The notes below the pieces were generated by a model. It was not told where the DNA came from. It saw only the letters and a list, made by a program, of their open reading frames with translations, and did not search any database. Of a stretch of 64,000 nt of DNA, positions 1 to 10,100 are shown piece after piece (positions within the stretch are counted from its first letter, which is position 1; every line of letters begins with the position of its first letter). The translations under genes and the position numbers were made by a program. The DNA lies in assembly GCA_030849075.1 (NCBI GenBank), contig JASAOO010003503.1:1-64000 (forward strand), in the 5' to 3' direction. The stretch is from Zelonia costaricensis (Eukaryota > Euglenozoa > Kinetoplastea > Trypanosomatida > Trypanosomatidae).

Positions 1-534
1 GTATTCTCAAACTGATAAAATGGCGAGGAGGGGGGTCAGCAACAAGACGAAGAAAGAAGCAAGCAAGTCTACGGTGGAAAGTGAAGAGGAGGTGCCAGCG
101 GCGCAATGGAAAAGGGGGCCGTGCGGCGCTGGGTGTCGCGATGCGCTTGCGGTGTGCGTGTTGGGGGGGGGGGGAGGTCCGAGGCGACGTGCGAGCTGGA
201 CGAGACTCACCGATACGTGTCTGTGTGGATGACATGACGAGTATTTCCTTCGCGTGCACGTTGCCGATCGGCTCACGGGTTCCCAGCCGCTCTGCAGCGC
301 GCGCCGCAGTGCGCACAACCGCGCGCGTCTACAAACCCGCGAACGCAGGCGCGGCAAGCAGCGGTGGGGCACCCCAACGCAGCGCACGCGAGTGCCCTGT
401 CCCTGGGCTCTGCGTACCGTGGCCATGGCGCTGCTGCTGCTGCTGCTGCGCATCGTACCCTTGCAGACCAGCATCACCCACAACACACATACACACAGCT
501 CGACACATTCAAGAACGCACCGCTCATGAAGCGC
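1..534. other. Spacer / 3' UTR of the 458-residue gene
   Basis: No gene seen. On the minus strand this is the 3' untranslated region of the gene ending at 535 and the start of the next spacer. It holds a G-run near 165-175, a CTG-triplet run at about 430-452 and a CA-rich stretch at 480-500. Short open frames here have no family resemblance. Confidence 0.6.
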
Positions 535-1911
535 TCATGACGAAAGGTCGCGCGGGAAGGGCAGGCTGTACACGGTCTGCACAAACCGCTGCTGCTCCGC
601 CGGCAGCCCGCTTGCTGTCACGCCGTTCGACGGCCACGCATCCATGAGGTGGTGGATCTTGTCCAGCCGCTGCCGGCACGTCATCCCCTGCGGATTGACC
701 TCCACCGGGTCCGGCACGTGCGTCAGCGACGCCGCGTTCGGCGCCGCGCGGGTGGCGGGCACGTGGGGCACGTTCAGAGTGGCGAGCGTCGCCCACGGGT
801 CCTCGGCTGGCGCCGCGGGGGCCGCCGGCATGCCCGGCCCGGTGGCGAGGCGGTTGGGCACCGTCGGCAGCATGGCGGACGGCACGTTGTAGTTGGCCAG
901 CGTCGCGAGCTCGTCGTCGGGCAGCACCGGCAGCTGGTTCACCCACTGCTGCGGCTGCTGCGGGGCCTGCATGAAGCCATTCGCGTTGCCGGGGATGCCG
1001 GGCGGGCTGGGAGTTTGGTTCGAGGTGAAGTACGCCCCACCCGCCGTGCGCCCCGGCGACACGTTCAACGGCGACTTGCGCGCCGAGTCGAACTCACCGC
1101 TGTCGAAGGTGGACGGGGACAGCGCCGGACCCGGACCAGCCAGCGCCGCGCCACCAGCGCCGCCGCCGTGGCTGGACCGGCCGATGTCCTCGATCGAGCA
1201 CCACTTCTGGAAGAGTACGTCGATGTGCGCATCGCGAATACCACTATAGCGGATCTCAAGCTGCACCGTGGCCGCGTCCACGATACCAATCACCTTGCGC
1301 CAGCCGCACTGGCACGGCAGCGTGAGCTCGACCCGCGACGGCTCCAGCCCGCTGCCCCGCTGCGGGAGAATCACCAGCGTGACGCCGACCTCCGGCGCGG
1401 CGAGTGTGTAGTCGTCGCGGTTCTTGAGCGCGAGAATGTACGTGCCGCTGGACAGCGCCAGCTCCTTGGCCATCACCTTCTCCTTGCGCGACAGCGGGTA
1501 GGTGACGCCGTCTTGCACGTACATGGTCTCCTCCGGAGTGTAGCCCTCCTTCGTGACGAGGTCGACCTGCTCGATGGGCAGCAGGATGCCGTCCATTTTG
1601 CGGATAATGTTGTCGCAGCGGGCCATATAGGCCGTCATCTTGCCCGCGCAGAACTCGGAGAGGTTCTTGGAGTACTGCGCGTTCTTGGGGTTCTTGTCGT
1701 TGAGGGCCGTGTGGCGGACGTAGTTCAAGATCTGCACGCCGCGGACGTACTGCTGGTAGACGGTATCGTAGCTCTGCAGCAGACGGCCCAGCTCGCCGCG
1801 GAAGCGGGTGTTGCTGCTGATGCGGACCTTGGTGCGGTCCACATCGTACTCGCGCTGCTCGCACTGCCGCAGCAGGTCAAGGCTCTCCGCCAGCAGCAGC
1901 TTCTGCGTCAT
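535..1911 (-). CDS. Conserved hypothetical protein, MIT-like N-terminus
   Basis: 458 residues from an ATG at 1911; the last gene of the window in transcription order. I do not recognise a named family. Residues 1-110 are helical, and residues 45-105 (ending around KMTAYMARCD) resemble the helical hairpin of MIT domains. Residues 150-243 look like a compact beta-rich domain with a CQCGW motif at 200-204. Residues 245-400 are Gly/Ala/Pro-rich and probably disordered, then a conserved-looking tail (about 405-458) follows. In the disordered part an acidic-ATLA-x-x-NVP motif occurs twice, around residues 336-344 and 374-382, suggesting short partner-binding motifs. An MIT-like module would fit ESCRT or endosomal work, but that is inference. 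A polypyrimidine tract and a CGGCAG acceptor lie about 65 bases upstream of the ATG, supporting this start. Confidence 0.85.
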   Translation of the reverse strand: MTQKLLLAESLDLLRQCEQREYDVDRTKVRISSNTRFRGELGRLLQSYDTVYQQYVRGVQILNYVRHTALNDKNPKNAQYSKNLSEFCAGKMTAYMARCDNIIRKMDGILLPIEQVDLVTKEGYTPEETMYVQDGVTYPLSRKEKVMAKELALSSGTYILALKNRDDYTLAAPEVGVTLVILPQRGSGLEPSRVELTLPCQCGWRKVIGIVDAATVQLEIRYSGIRDAHIDVLFQKWCSIEDIGRSSHGGGAGGAALAGPGPALSPSTFDSGEFDSARKSPLNVSPGRTAGGAYFTSNQTPSPPGIPGNANGFMQAPQQPQQWVNQLPVLPDDELATLANYNVPSAMLPTVPNRLATGPGMPAAPAAPAEDPWATLATLNVPHVPATRAAPNAASLTHVPDPVEVNPQGMTCRQRLDKIHHLMDAWPSNGVTASGLPAEQQRFVQTVYSLPFPRDLSS

Positions 1912-1976
1912 GGATTAAGGAGGGGACGTCGGACGGCGGAGGGAGGGAGCGAGATGTGGTGGGGTGTGTGCGGCAG

Positions 1977-2026
1977 CTGCCGAGGGTGCGCAGAGAGGGG
2001 CGGGGGACGTTGAAGGAAACGAGGCA
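1977..2026 (-). promoter_or_regulatory. Predicted spliced-leader acceptor for the 458-residue gene
   Basis: A pyrimidine-rich tract on the minus strand (plus-strand purines 1980-2025) ends in CGGCAG at 1977. It is the first AG downstream of the tract and gives a leader of about 65 bases. Confidence 0.45.
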
Positions 2027-2357
2027 ACACCAACACGCGAGCAAGGAGTAAAGCGAAGATGCGAGCAACACAAGGCAGAGCGGGAGCGCAACTGTGCGGC
2101 GTGGGGTGAGGGGAGGCGACAGCGGAAGCACATGTGGGAGTGAGAAGGTGGTGGTGGGGGGGGGGGATGGCGGCATCATGCCATCCGGAGAGTGGGCGGC
2201 AGTGGCTGCACCGGCGCCCTCAACGCACGCCATCACGCGCGCGCGGTTGCAGCTAGTTGTGCGCGCGAGACGCCAACCGTGCCAGCCAAGGCTTGCTTGG
2301 AGGTTTCGTGTTTACTTCGAATTCGTGCCCCACACACAGCGCATGCTATCGTACGCC

Positions 2358-2382
2358 CACACACACACACACACACACACAC
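2358..2382. repeat. (CA)12 microsatellite
   Basis: CA repeat in the PTH2 3' UTR region. Confidence 0.97.
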
Positions 2383-2516
2383 CACAACCAACACAGCCAA
2401 CACACAATCGCGTACGAGTCTCTACCTTCTGCTCCAACGCAATCCTGCTGCATGCCGAGCACGCCACACCAGTCTGCAGGTGCATGAGGGCCCGGGTCGC
2501 ATGAGGGACGCCACCG

Positions 2517-3212
2517 TCACAGCAGTTTGAGCTGGCCGGTGACCTCGTCAACCAAGCTCTTCGGGCCCGGCCCGATGGCGACCACAGTCTTGCTGCCGGG
2601 CGCCACCTGCGTGCGGCCTGCGTCCCTGATGACGTAGTAGGGCAGGTTCACGCGCTTCGCGTGCTTCGCCAGCTCCAGCATCGCGGCTTCGTCGGGGCAC
2701 TGCACGGCGACCTTGCCGCTGCCGCTCGCGTGCCATGCGTCGTACCACTGGAGCCACGACTGCGACACAGGGTCCAGTGGCGTGTCGGGGTAGTCAACCT
2801 TGCGCCGCTGCAGCTCGATCAGCTCCTCCACCACCGCCACCGCCGCGTGGGCGCACTGCGCGGCGATCTTGCCGCTGCCCATCTTCAGGTCCTTGCGCAC
2901 GACGAGCACCATCTTTACCGGCTCCCCCGTTGCCGCGAGGCTGCTCACCTGCCGGCACGCCGTCATGGGCCGCTGAAGGAGCGAGAACAGGAAGCTCGCC
3001 ATGGCCGGACGGTGCACCATCCCAAGCACAACACACACAACCGCGAAGGCGGCTGCAAAGCTCACCCAGAAGATGCGCCGCACCGTCGTGGCGGCCGCGG
3101 TCAGCGCGTCGGTCGACGCGGAGTCTGCGTACGCGATGATGTGAAGGATATCCACGAGGGAGAGCGCGGTGAGGGAGGCTGGCAGCCGCGATGCGGCCGC
3201 GGCGTGCTGCAT
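2517..3212 (-). CDS. PTH2: Peptidyl-tRNA hydrolase 2 (PTH2/Bit1 family), membrane-anchored
   Basis: 231 residues. Residues 101-231 form a complete PTH2 domain: the MVLVVRKDLKMGSGKIAAQC block with AHAA following, the IRDAGRTQ segment and the PGSKTVVAIGPGP block near the C-terminus. PTH2 enzymes release peptides from prematurely dissociated peptidyl-tRNA so the tRNA can be recycled. The first 100 residues are not part of the enzyme. They contain a hydrophobic helix at about 47-66 (IFWVSFAAAFAVVCVVLGMV), probably a membrane anchor, as in several eukaryotic PTH2 proteins. The open frame continues upstream to a GTG at 3971, but that part is low complexity and contains a microsatellite. The ATG at 3212 is preferred because a strong polypyrimidine tract ending in CCACAG sits only 8 bases upstream. 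An alternative start at Met71 would lose the anchor. Confidence 0.93.
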   Translation of the reverse strand: MQHAAAASRLPASLTALSLVDILHIIAYADSASTDALTAAATTVRRIFWVSFAAAFAVVCVVLGMVHRPAMASFLFSLLQRPMTACRQVSSLAATGEPVKMVLVVRKDLKMGSGKIAAQCAHAAVAVVEELIELQRRKVDYPDTPLDPVSQSWLQWYDAWHASGSGKVAVQCPDEAAMLELAKHAKRVNLPYYVIRDAGRTQVAPGSKTVVAIGPGPKSLVDEVTGQLKLL

Positions 3213-3220
3213 CCACGCAC

Positions 3221-3250
3221 CTGTGGAGGCGGAGAGAGAGAGGGAGGCGA
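3221..3250 (-). promoter_or_regulatory. Predicted spliced-leader acceptor for PTH2
   Basis: Read on the minus strand, a pyrimidine-only stretch (CTCCCTCTCTCTCTCCGCCT) is followed by CCACAG ending at 3221. It is the cleanest trans-splice acceptor in the window and leaves an 8-base leader before the ATG at 3212. Confidence 0.6.
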
Positions 3251-4083
3251 GGTGCGAGCTACGACGGGTGCGACGTAGTGCAGGATGGTGAAGGCGCGTG
3301 TCGCTGGCGGAGGTGCCGCAGGGACGGCCCGTTCTTGTCGAGCGCGCACCAAGGCGCGGTCGAGGAGTGCGGAGGAGACGAGGAAAGGGGGGTGCATGAC
3401 CAGGTGCAGCAGTGGTGGTGGTGGGTAGGAGAGGAGAGAGGGGGGGGGGGGGCATCAGCGACCTAGACGGAGCTGCCACTGTTCTTGCAGCTGGCTCACC
3501 CAACGTCGAGTCGATGTAGACGAACAACGCGGCGGCGAGGCCCGCTCGCCCAATCGACGCCGGGGATCGCTCTGCGCTGAGGGGCGGCGCAGTCCCCCCC
3601 CCCCCACCGCTTGAGTGACCGGCCACGTCTGCCTGTCGAAGTGCACAAGACCGCCTTCCACGCAACAGCGGCGTGAGACGGGGGGGGGCGCGTGTGCGTG
3701 TGTGGGCACATCTTGCCGGTGCTGATGTCGTGGCGGCGCGCCTGTGCTGGTCCGTGGGAGAGCCCCCCTCGCTCCCCCCCGTTCCCGAGGCGGCTGACTC
3801 AGCCGCGTACTGCTCTGTACTTCTCCAGCATCTCGCGAAACGCTTCTTTGTGGTGGCTCTTGTCGGATCGACACAGCGAACGCAGCGCACACACACACAG
3901 ACACATAAACACACACAGACGCGCCAGTGTGCCAGTGCGTAGCGGATCGCGAGGTGCCTCTGCTCTATCACAGCACTTCAGTCGGTTCAGGTGCCGATTC
4001 TGTGTATCCTCGCTGCGCGTGCACTGTGACAAGAGTGGGTGCAGGCGGGGTACGCGAGCTGTGCCGTTCGGGCGTTGCGCGCG

Positions 4084-4112
4084 CACACACACACACACAC
4101 ATACACACACAC
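4084..4112. repeat. CA-rich microsatellite abutting the PP2C stop codon
   Basis: CA repeat with one TA interruption, ending two bases before the PP2C stop codon, so it is the first sequence of that 3' UTR. Confidence 0.95.
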
Positions 4113-4113
4113 C

Positions 4114-7100
4114 CTAGTCGAAAACCACCATGACCACTGTCGTGTTGTCGCCGCCGCTGAGTTCGTTCACGACGTGCTCCGTCAAGCGCCGCGCCACCGC
4201 CTGCACGGCAAAGGAGTGCGCCACGTCGGCGGCGCCCGCCATGTCCAGGCCACCACCGTCCTCACCGCCGCTGCCGGGCGTGCACAGGGCCGCGCTCGGG
4301 CCGCAGCGTGCGGCGGTGCACTTGCGCGCCGACCGGGCCTCCGGCGACCGCTGCCGGTGCGGGGTGCAGTCGAGCGCCGCGCCAAGCTCGCTCAGCGTAT
4401 CAGCGTGACCCGCCGCCGCCCCCGTCACGCACGAGGGTGCGCCGGCGGCGGCGGCGGTGGTGGTGGTGGCTGATGTCTTCAGCTCGGCCGCGACGAAGGC
4501 GAGCACGGCCTCGGCCGACATGCGGTCCCACACGCCGTCCGAGGCCATGACGAGCACGTCGCCGCGTCGCACCTCCCACTCGTACACGTCAGCAACGTTG
4601 CTGACCGCGTTGCCCGTGAGTGCTGTCACCTGTGGCGAGGCCGCGGGGTCTTGCGCGGTGAGCGGCGAAGACGGAAAGGAGGCGGAGAAGGGTGCCCGCT
4701 GCGGGCGCGTCTCCACCGTCAGCCCCGAACCAGCGCGGCCCGCATCGTCAAGCGCTGCTGTGTGCGTCGGCTCCTGTGAGTGCGGCGCGTGCGTGGCCTC
4801 GGGGCTCCCGCCCCCATCGTCGTCGCCGTCGCCAGCGCCGTCCGCGTCCAGCGAGGGGCCGCGCGGCGATGAGGTCGCAGACTGCCAGCACAACGCACGC
4901 GCGGCCGCCGCTGTCGCGCCGCACTCCCCCGACGGCGTGCTGCCACGCGAGTTCAACTGACTCACCTGCCATGCGTCGCGTGCGCAGGAGGCCGCCGGCT
5001 GACGTGACGCGCTGCGGCGGGCTGCGGCGGCGACGGTGATGGGGGCCGCGGCATGCACCTCGCACAGCGGAGCCGCCGGTGACGACGATGCTGCCGTCGC
5101 CACTGCAGTGGCCGTTGCTGAGCTCCACCACTGCGCTGGGGCGACCTTGTAGCGGTAGTCGCCCAGCCCCCGCGTGACGTCGAGGCTGCCATCAAGTCGC
5201 CCGAGCTCCACCACACCGCCCGCGGCCAATATGCGGGCCCGCTCCGCTGGGTAGCTGCCAATGCGGTGGTCTGTGGTGCTGAGCAGCACCTCGCCCGTCT
5301 CCAGGCTGCCCACGATGGCGCGACTGTCCCCGAGGTTGGCGATGCAGAGCCGGTACGTCTCCGCGCACCCCCGCGCCTCGCCGCACGCGTCGGCTCGTGT
5401 AACCGGCAGCTTGTAAAACGCAGCCACACTCGCGGTGGAGCCGGCGTCACGGCGCTGCGTCCCCCGCCCGTACGCGGCGTCGTGCAGAAGGTCGAAGAGG
5501 GTCAGGTCCAGATGCACCAGCGCCTGCACCAGAGCCGCGCTCACCACTCGCTGGAACTCCACCGCAGCCGGCGTTTGGGCCGGCAGAGACGCCGCCTCGC
5601 TCCGCTGCAGACCGCTATTGTGCGCACAAGGGGTGTCCGGCTGGCTGCTGCCGTCGTCGTCGCTCTGCTCATGGCGCCACTGGTCGTGATAAGCGCGGAC
5701 AACGTGTTCGAAGTGCTCGGGAAAGTGCTGCGCCGCGAGGGAGGCGACGGTGTCGCCGCAGTGCCCATCAAACACGCCGAAGCACGAGAACATCAGCTCG
5801 CTTGCATCCAACGCGTCGGTGGCGTCCACCAGGCCGGCGTCTGCCTCGTGCGCGGCATGCCCGTCGGCTGTGCTTTCGCTGCCCGCGGCTGAGGGTGCAG
5901 TCTCGTCGCCGCCGGTGCGCACGGGCAGCGCTGGTAGTATCATCACGTTGTCCTCCTGCCGACTACGGCACCCACGCAGGGAGCTGAAGGCATACTGGAA
6001 GCGCGACGCCGGCGACAGCGCGGCCGCAGCGACGCCGAGTGCTGCCGGCCCGGTGAACGCCTCCAGCGCCGGCACGTCCCAGGACGGCGATGCCTGTAGT
6101 GTGGGCGACATCCACACCGGCGCCGGATGTGCCTCCAGCGGGGGATCGAGCAGCGCGGACAGGAGCTCCGTGCGCACCGAGTCCTGCTCCGCAACCTTCC
6201 AGATCGACCGCGAGCTGCGCGCCACCTCCGCCCCACTCATCGCGAGCGCCGCTGCCAGCATCGCCTCCGGTCCCGGCAGATCACTGGTATCCGGCGAGGC
6301 CCATGACGACGACGGCCATGACACGCTGCGCCCCTCGACCGCGTCAGCGACGCCGCCGGTGCGGCTGGCGGTCCGAGGGGGCTGGACAACCACAGCCGCC
6401 GCAGCGGAGGGGGCGAAGGCGCGGGTCCTGGCGCTGCCAGGCGGCGTGGACGTCGTCTGCGCGTGCGCTGCAGTCGGCGAAAACGCACCGCCATCGACGT
6501 CGCTGCTGTTCTCTTCGCCTCTGTCCCCCTCCCCGGCCACGGGCGCGAGTGACGCACTGGACGCGAGGGCCACGAGTGGGGGCGGCGGCACGAGCTGCAG
6601 CGCGGCCGCCACGTACTTCGCCGCGCTGCCCACGTCCACTCCGTCCTCCTCGCCGAAGCCCACGTCACTGGCACGCGGCGCGCTATTCCAAGCATGCGGC
6701 AGAGCGGGGAAGGAGCCGGACAACCGCGGCCGCCCCGTGGTCGGTGCCGCGGCAGGCCCGAGAGACGGAAGGGCCGAGTACGGCGGCAGGCCGCACAGCT
6801 CCTGCTCCACCCCGAAGCACCACCCCGGCTCCCCCTCCTGCCCGCATGTCTCAGGTGCCGTAGCACTCACCGGGGGCGGCGCGCCCTCAGCAAACGCTGA
6901 TGTGCTGCTGATGCTGCACACACGCGCGCGTCCAGCAGCGGCGGCAGCAGCTGTAGCGGCAGGGGCGTGCGTGAACGAAAGGCTCTGCGAGGGGTGCAGG
7001 GCCGATGCGGGCCGGGGCGCCGCCGTGGGCAGCGTCAGCGGGCTGCCGCGGGACGTCTGGCGTTGGAAGATGAACGAGCCGGTGCTCCCACGCGTCGAGT

Positions 7101-10100
7101 CCTCCCATCTGCTGGGCGACAGCCGCTGCGAGATGCGCTGCGAGATCGACTCGCCGACCCACACGCTGGGCGAGGTGCGGCGCACGGCGGCTGTTGCTGC
7201 TGCTGCCACCGAGTCCGCCAGCGGGGGCGTCGAGCACCGCGACGCGGACGCCTCCAGCTCGGCGACGTGGCCGCTGCTGCACGACCCACCCGGGCCTCCG
7301 TTTCCGACTCGGCGCAGCGGCGCGTCAGCCGAGGAGGACGGCAGCGGCATCAGCGGCGCGCTCTGCAGCCGTACACGCGGTGGTGGCACACTGGCCGTCA
7401 CAGGCGAGTCCACGACGGCCGCGCCGGACCACGGCCGCACTCGCACGGGCGGCGAGGCGGCGCCGCTGCACGCCGTGTCCAGCTGCGGCTGGGAGTGTGG
7501 TCGTCGAGGGAGTGCGAAGGCGCTGACAGTTGAGCCGGCGGCGGCCTCAGCGGGCGTCACGGGCCAGTGCGTCAACGTCGGCGCGCCGTCGAAGCGGGCC
7601 GACGACGCCCGCGGTCCCCTCGCTGTCTCGCTGCCGCCACTCTGCACGCTGCCACCGGGTGACTGTACGACTGTGGTGGCGGTGGTCGAGGATGCGGGCC
7701 ACCGCGCGGACGACGTCGCCGCGGGGCTCTCGGTGAGTTGCGGTGAGGTGGAGCTGCTCGCGGCACGGCCGCCGCCACCTCCGCCAGCGGCTGCGGTGCC
7801 GGTGTGGTCAGCGGCCGTGGTGGTGCCAAGGGCCAGCCCGCTCCCACGACGCAGTGCCGCCGGACGGCTGAGGGCAATCACGGGCTTGGCCGCGGCCCCG
7901 AGAGACGCGCCACGCGAAACCGCACAAGTGACGGCGGTGGCTGTTGTTGGCGCGATGGCAGAGCTGCTGGCGTCTGCCGCCTCGGCGACCGCGCTGAGTT
8001 GCGCCGCGAAGCGACCGGACCCGAGCGGCTCCCATGGCTCGAGAGTCACATCACCCCCACCACCACCGCCGTCTCCTGCACTAGCAGGACCAGTGTGGAG
8101 GCGCTTCCAGGTCGGTCCAACCGCTGTCGATGCTGGCCGATGATGCGGCGGCTGTGACTGCGGGTGCTCCTGCGCGTAGATCCCCGAACCCGGCGAGCTC
8201 GGGAACTCCGCCGCGGCCCCGCGCCGCCCTGCCACGCCCTCCAGCACGGCAGCACCGGTGGGGACGCCAGAGACGGGCGAGGTGCCGCCAGCGCTGTCTG
8301 GCATACTGACACTCGCGCCGCTGCGGGCACGCACTTGATCGCGCCAACGCTGCTGGACCACCTTTGCCGGTGCCGACACTGGCGACGAGACCCGCGACGT
8401 CGCACTGCACGGCACAACAGAGAAGGCCGGCGCGGTGATGCTCGGGCACGGGGACAGCACGGAGCGGAAGGAGTGCAGCAGCGGCGTGTCGCTGACGTCG
8501 GAGCGGCTACGCAGCGACGCCGGGCCCAAGGACGCAACCGCCAGATCGGCTGGCTCGGCGCGCAGCTGCGTGTTGACGAACACACTGCTACTTTGGGAGA
8601 AGCTGCGCATCGCGGGCGACGACGGGTGGGAGACGAAGCGGCGAAGCGAATCTGCTAAACCCGTTGCTGCTGACGCTGATGCTGCTGCGGCGGCGGCTGC
8701 GGCGGGGGCAGGTCCAGGAGCCGGGTCACTCACACGACCAAGGCCAGCACCGGGCGGCGCGAGCACGAGGGACGGGATCACGAACACGGCCTCATCGCTT
8801 GCGTACGAGTCTGTATGGTTGCTGTCGCCGCCGCCGCCGCCTAGCAAGAAGGATCCACTGTGCCCGCGTCGCGCACCGGGGTGCCTCTCCGTCGAGTCCC
8901 GCGCCTCCGTGAGACTCGACGTCGTGGACGTCATCGTGTCGCGCGTCGGCTCGTGGGCGGATGCGCTGGAGAAGGCGCTGCGTAGTCGTGACGACCGCCG
9001 CTTCCGCGCGTGCGCTGTCGAGGCGCTCCACGCGAGGACGTCGTCGTTGCAGCCGTCATCGTGGTGCTCGCTGCCAAGCTCCACTCTCGGTGCCCAGCCG
9101 CAGTTGCGCCGGAAGGCCGCATCGCGGCTCTCCTCCGGTGGCGCTGCATCAGCATCCACCTTCGCACGGTGCGCACACGAGGTGCGTCCACCCGCGGCAC
9201 CGCCCTCCCCGCCGCTCTCGACCGCCACGCGAAGGAGGTCGAGGAGGTTCACGCCCTCGTCACCGCCGCACGCGGGGCTGCAGCGGGTGGGCAGCCCGGC
9301 GTGCGGCGGTGACGGCTTGAGCGGCGTCGTGCTCGGGATGGGGGCGTTAGTGAGGGAGGCGCTGAAGCTCCTGGTAGCCGCCCTAGACGCAATGAAGTTG
9401 GCTGCGTCCCCTGCAGGAGCAGCCGCACTCGCGATGGGGTCGACCCGTGACACCGACACGGGTCCGCAGGTGTCCACGGCGTGGCAGCCGAGGGCCAGGT
9501 TTGGCAGCTGTGCGACGCATGCTGGGCACGCGTTGCCGTACTCCCGCGGGCTCCGCCACACCTGCGCCCCTTCGATTGACCGAGTCCGTGCTTGGGGCCC
9601 GGGGGGTGACAACTCCCTCGTGAGGCACACGCGCGGCGGCCCCGCGTCTACATCACCGCACGCAGCGCGGCGCACGTCGCTGTCGACACGCGACGGGACG
9701 CCCGGGGCGGCGTCGATCGAGTCACTGCAGCCCGATTCGCGAACCACCTCGGAGCTCCGTCGGATGTGTAGGCCGTCGCTCTGGGGTGCCGCAACGGCCA
9801 CGCGCGACGGCGAGCGAGGCGTGGCGCTGCCGCTGCTGCAATGCGAGCTGAAGCTCTCCTCCATTCCCTCGCACTCTACGCTGTCGCCGTTGGCGCTGCG
9901 GCCGTGCGCGGGTCTGTGGCCGTGCCGCCTGTAGACCACCGTGGGACGGCGCTGCCACGGCCGCTGCGATGGCTGCTCGTGGTGTGGCGCGTGTAGGGGG
10001 ACGGCCAGCTCTGCCTCCGTGAAGAGCGGAGCGGGGCTGCGCCGTGTCTTGCCGGGCGGCGGGCTCTGCAGGACGTTGCATGCATCCTGGAAGAGCCTCA

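Larger units (their letters stand above)
1912..2516. other. Spacer between PTH2 and the 458-residue gene
   Basis: About 0.6 kb without a credible gene. From right to left in transcription order it holds the PTH2 3' UTR with a (CA)12 tract at 2358-2382, and then plus-strand purine runs (G-run at 2157-2167; polypyrimidine in RNA) leading to a probable trans-splice acceptor near 1977. Confidence 0.6.
3213..4113. other. Spacer between PP2C and PTH2
   Basis: About 0.9 kb. It contains a CA-rich tract at 4084-4112 directly after the PP2C stop codon, a C-run at 3595-3604, and G-runs at 3439-3450 and 3681-3688. The minus frame is open across it in phase with PTH2, but has no ATG before 3212 and low-complexity content. 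Confidence 0.6.

Noticed and set aside
3213..3971. N-terminal extension of PTH2 to 3971
   Set aside because: It starts at GTG, contains a CA-repeat translation and crosses a strong polypyrimidine/AG splice site, so it is spacer.
5750..8143. Plus-strand open frame of 797 codons
   Set aside because: It lies antisense to the PP2C gene. In GC-rich trypanosomatid coding DNA the opposite strand often stays open; the translation is low complexity with no domain, and all real genes run the other way.
8435..9934. Plus-strand open frame of 499 codons
   Set aside because: Also antisense to the disordered N-terminal part of PP2C; no recognisable motif.
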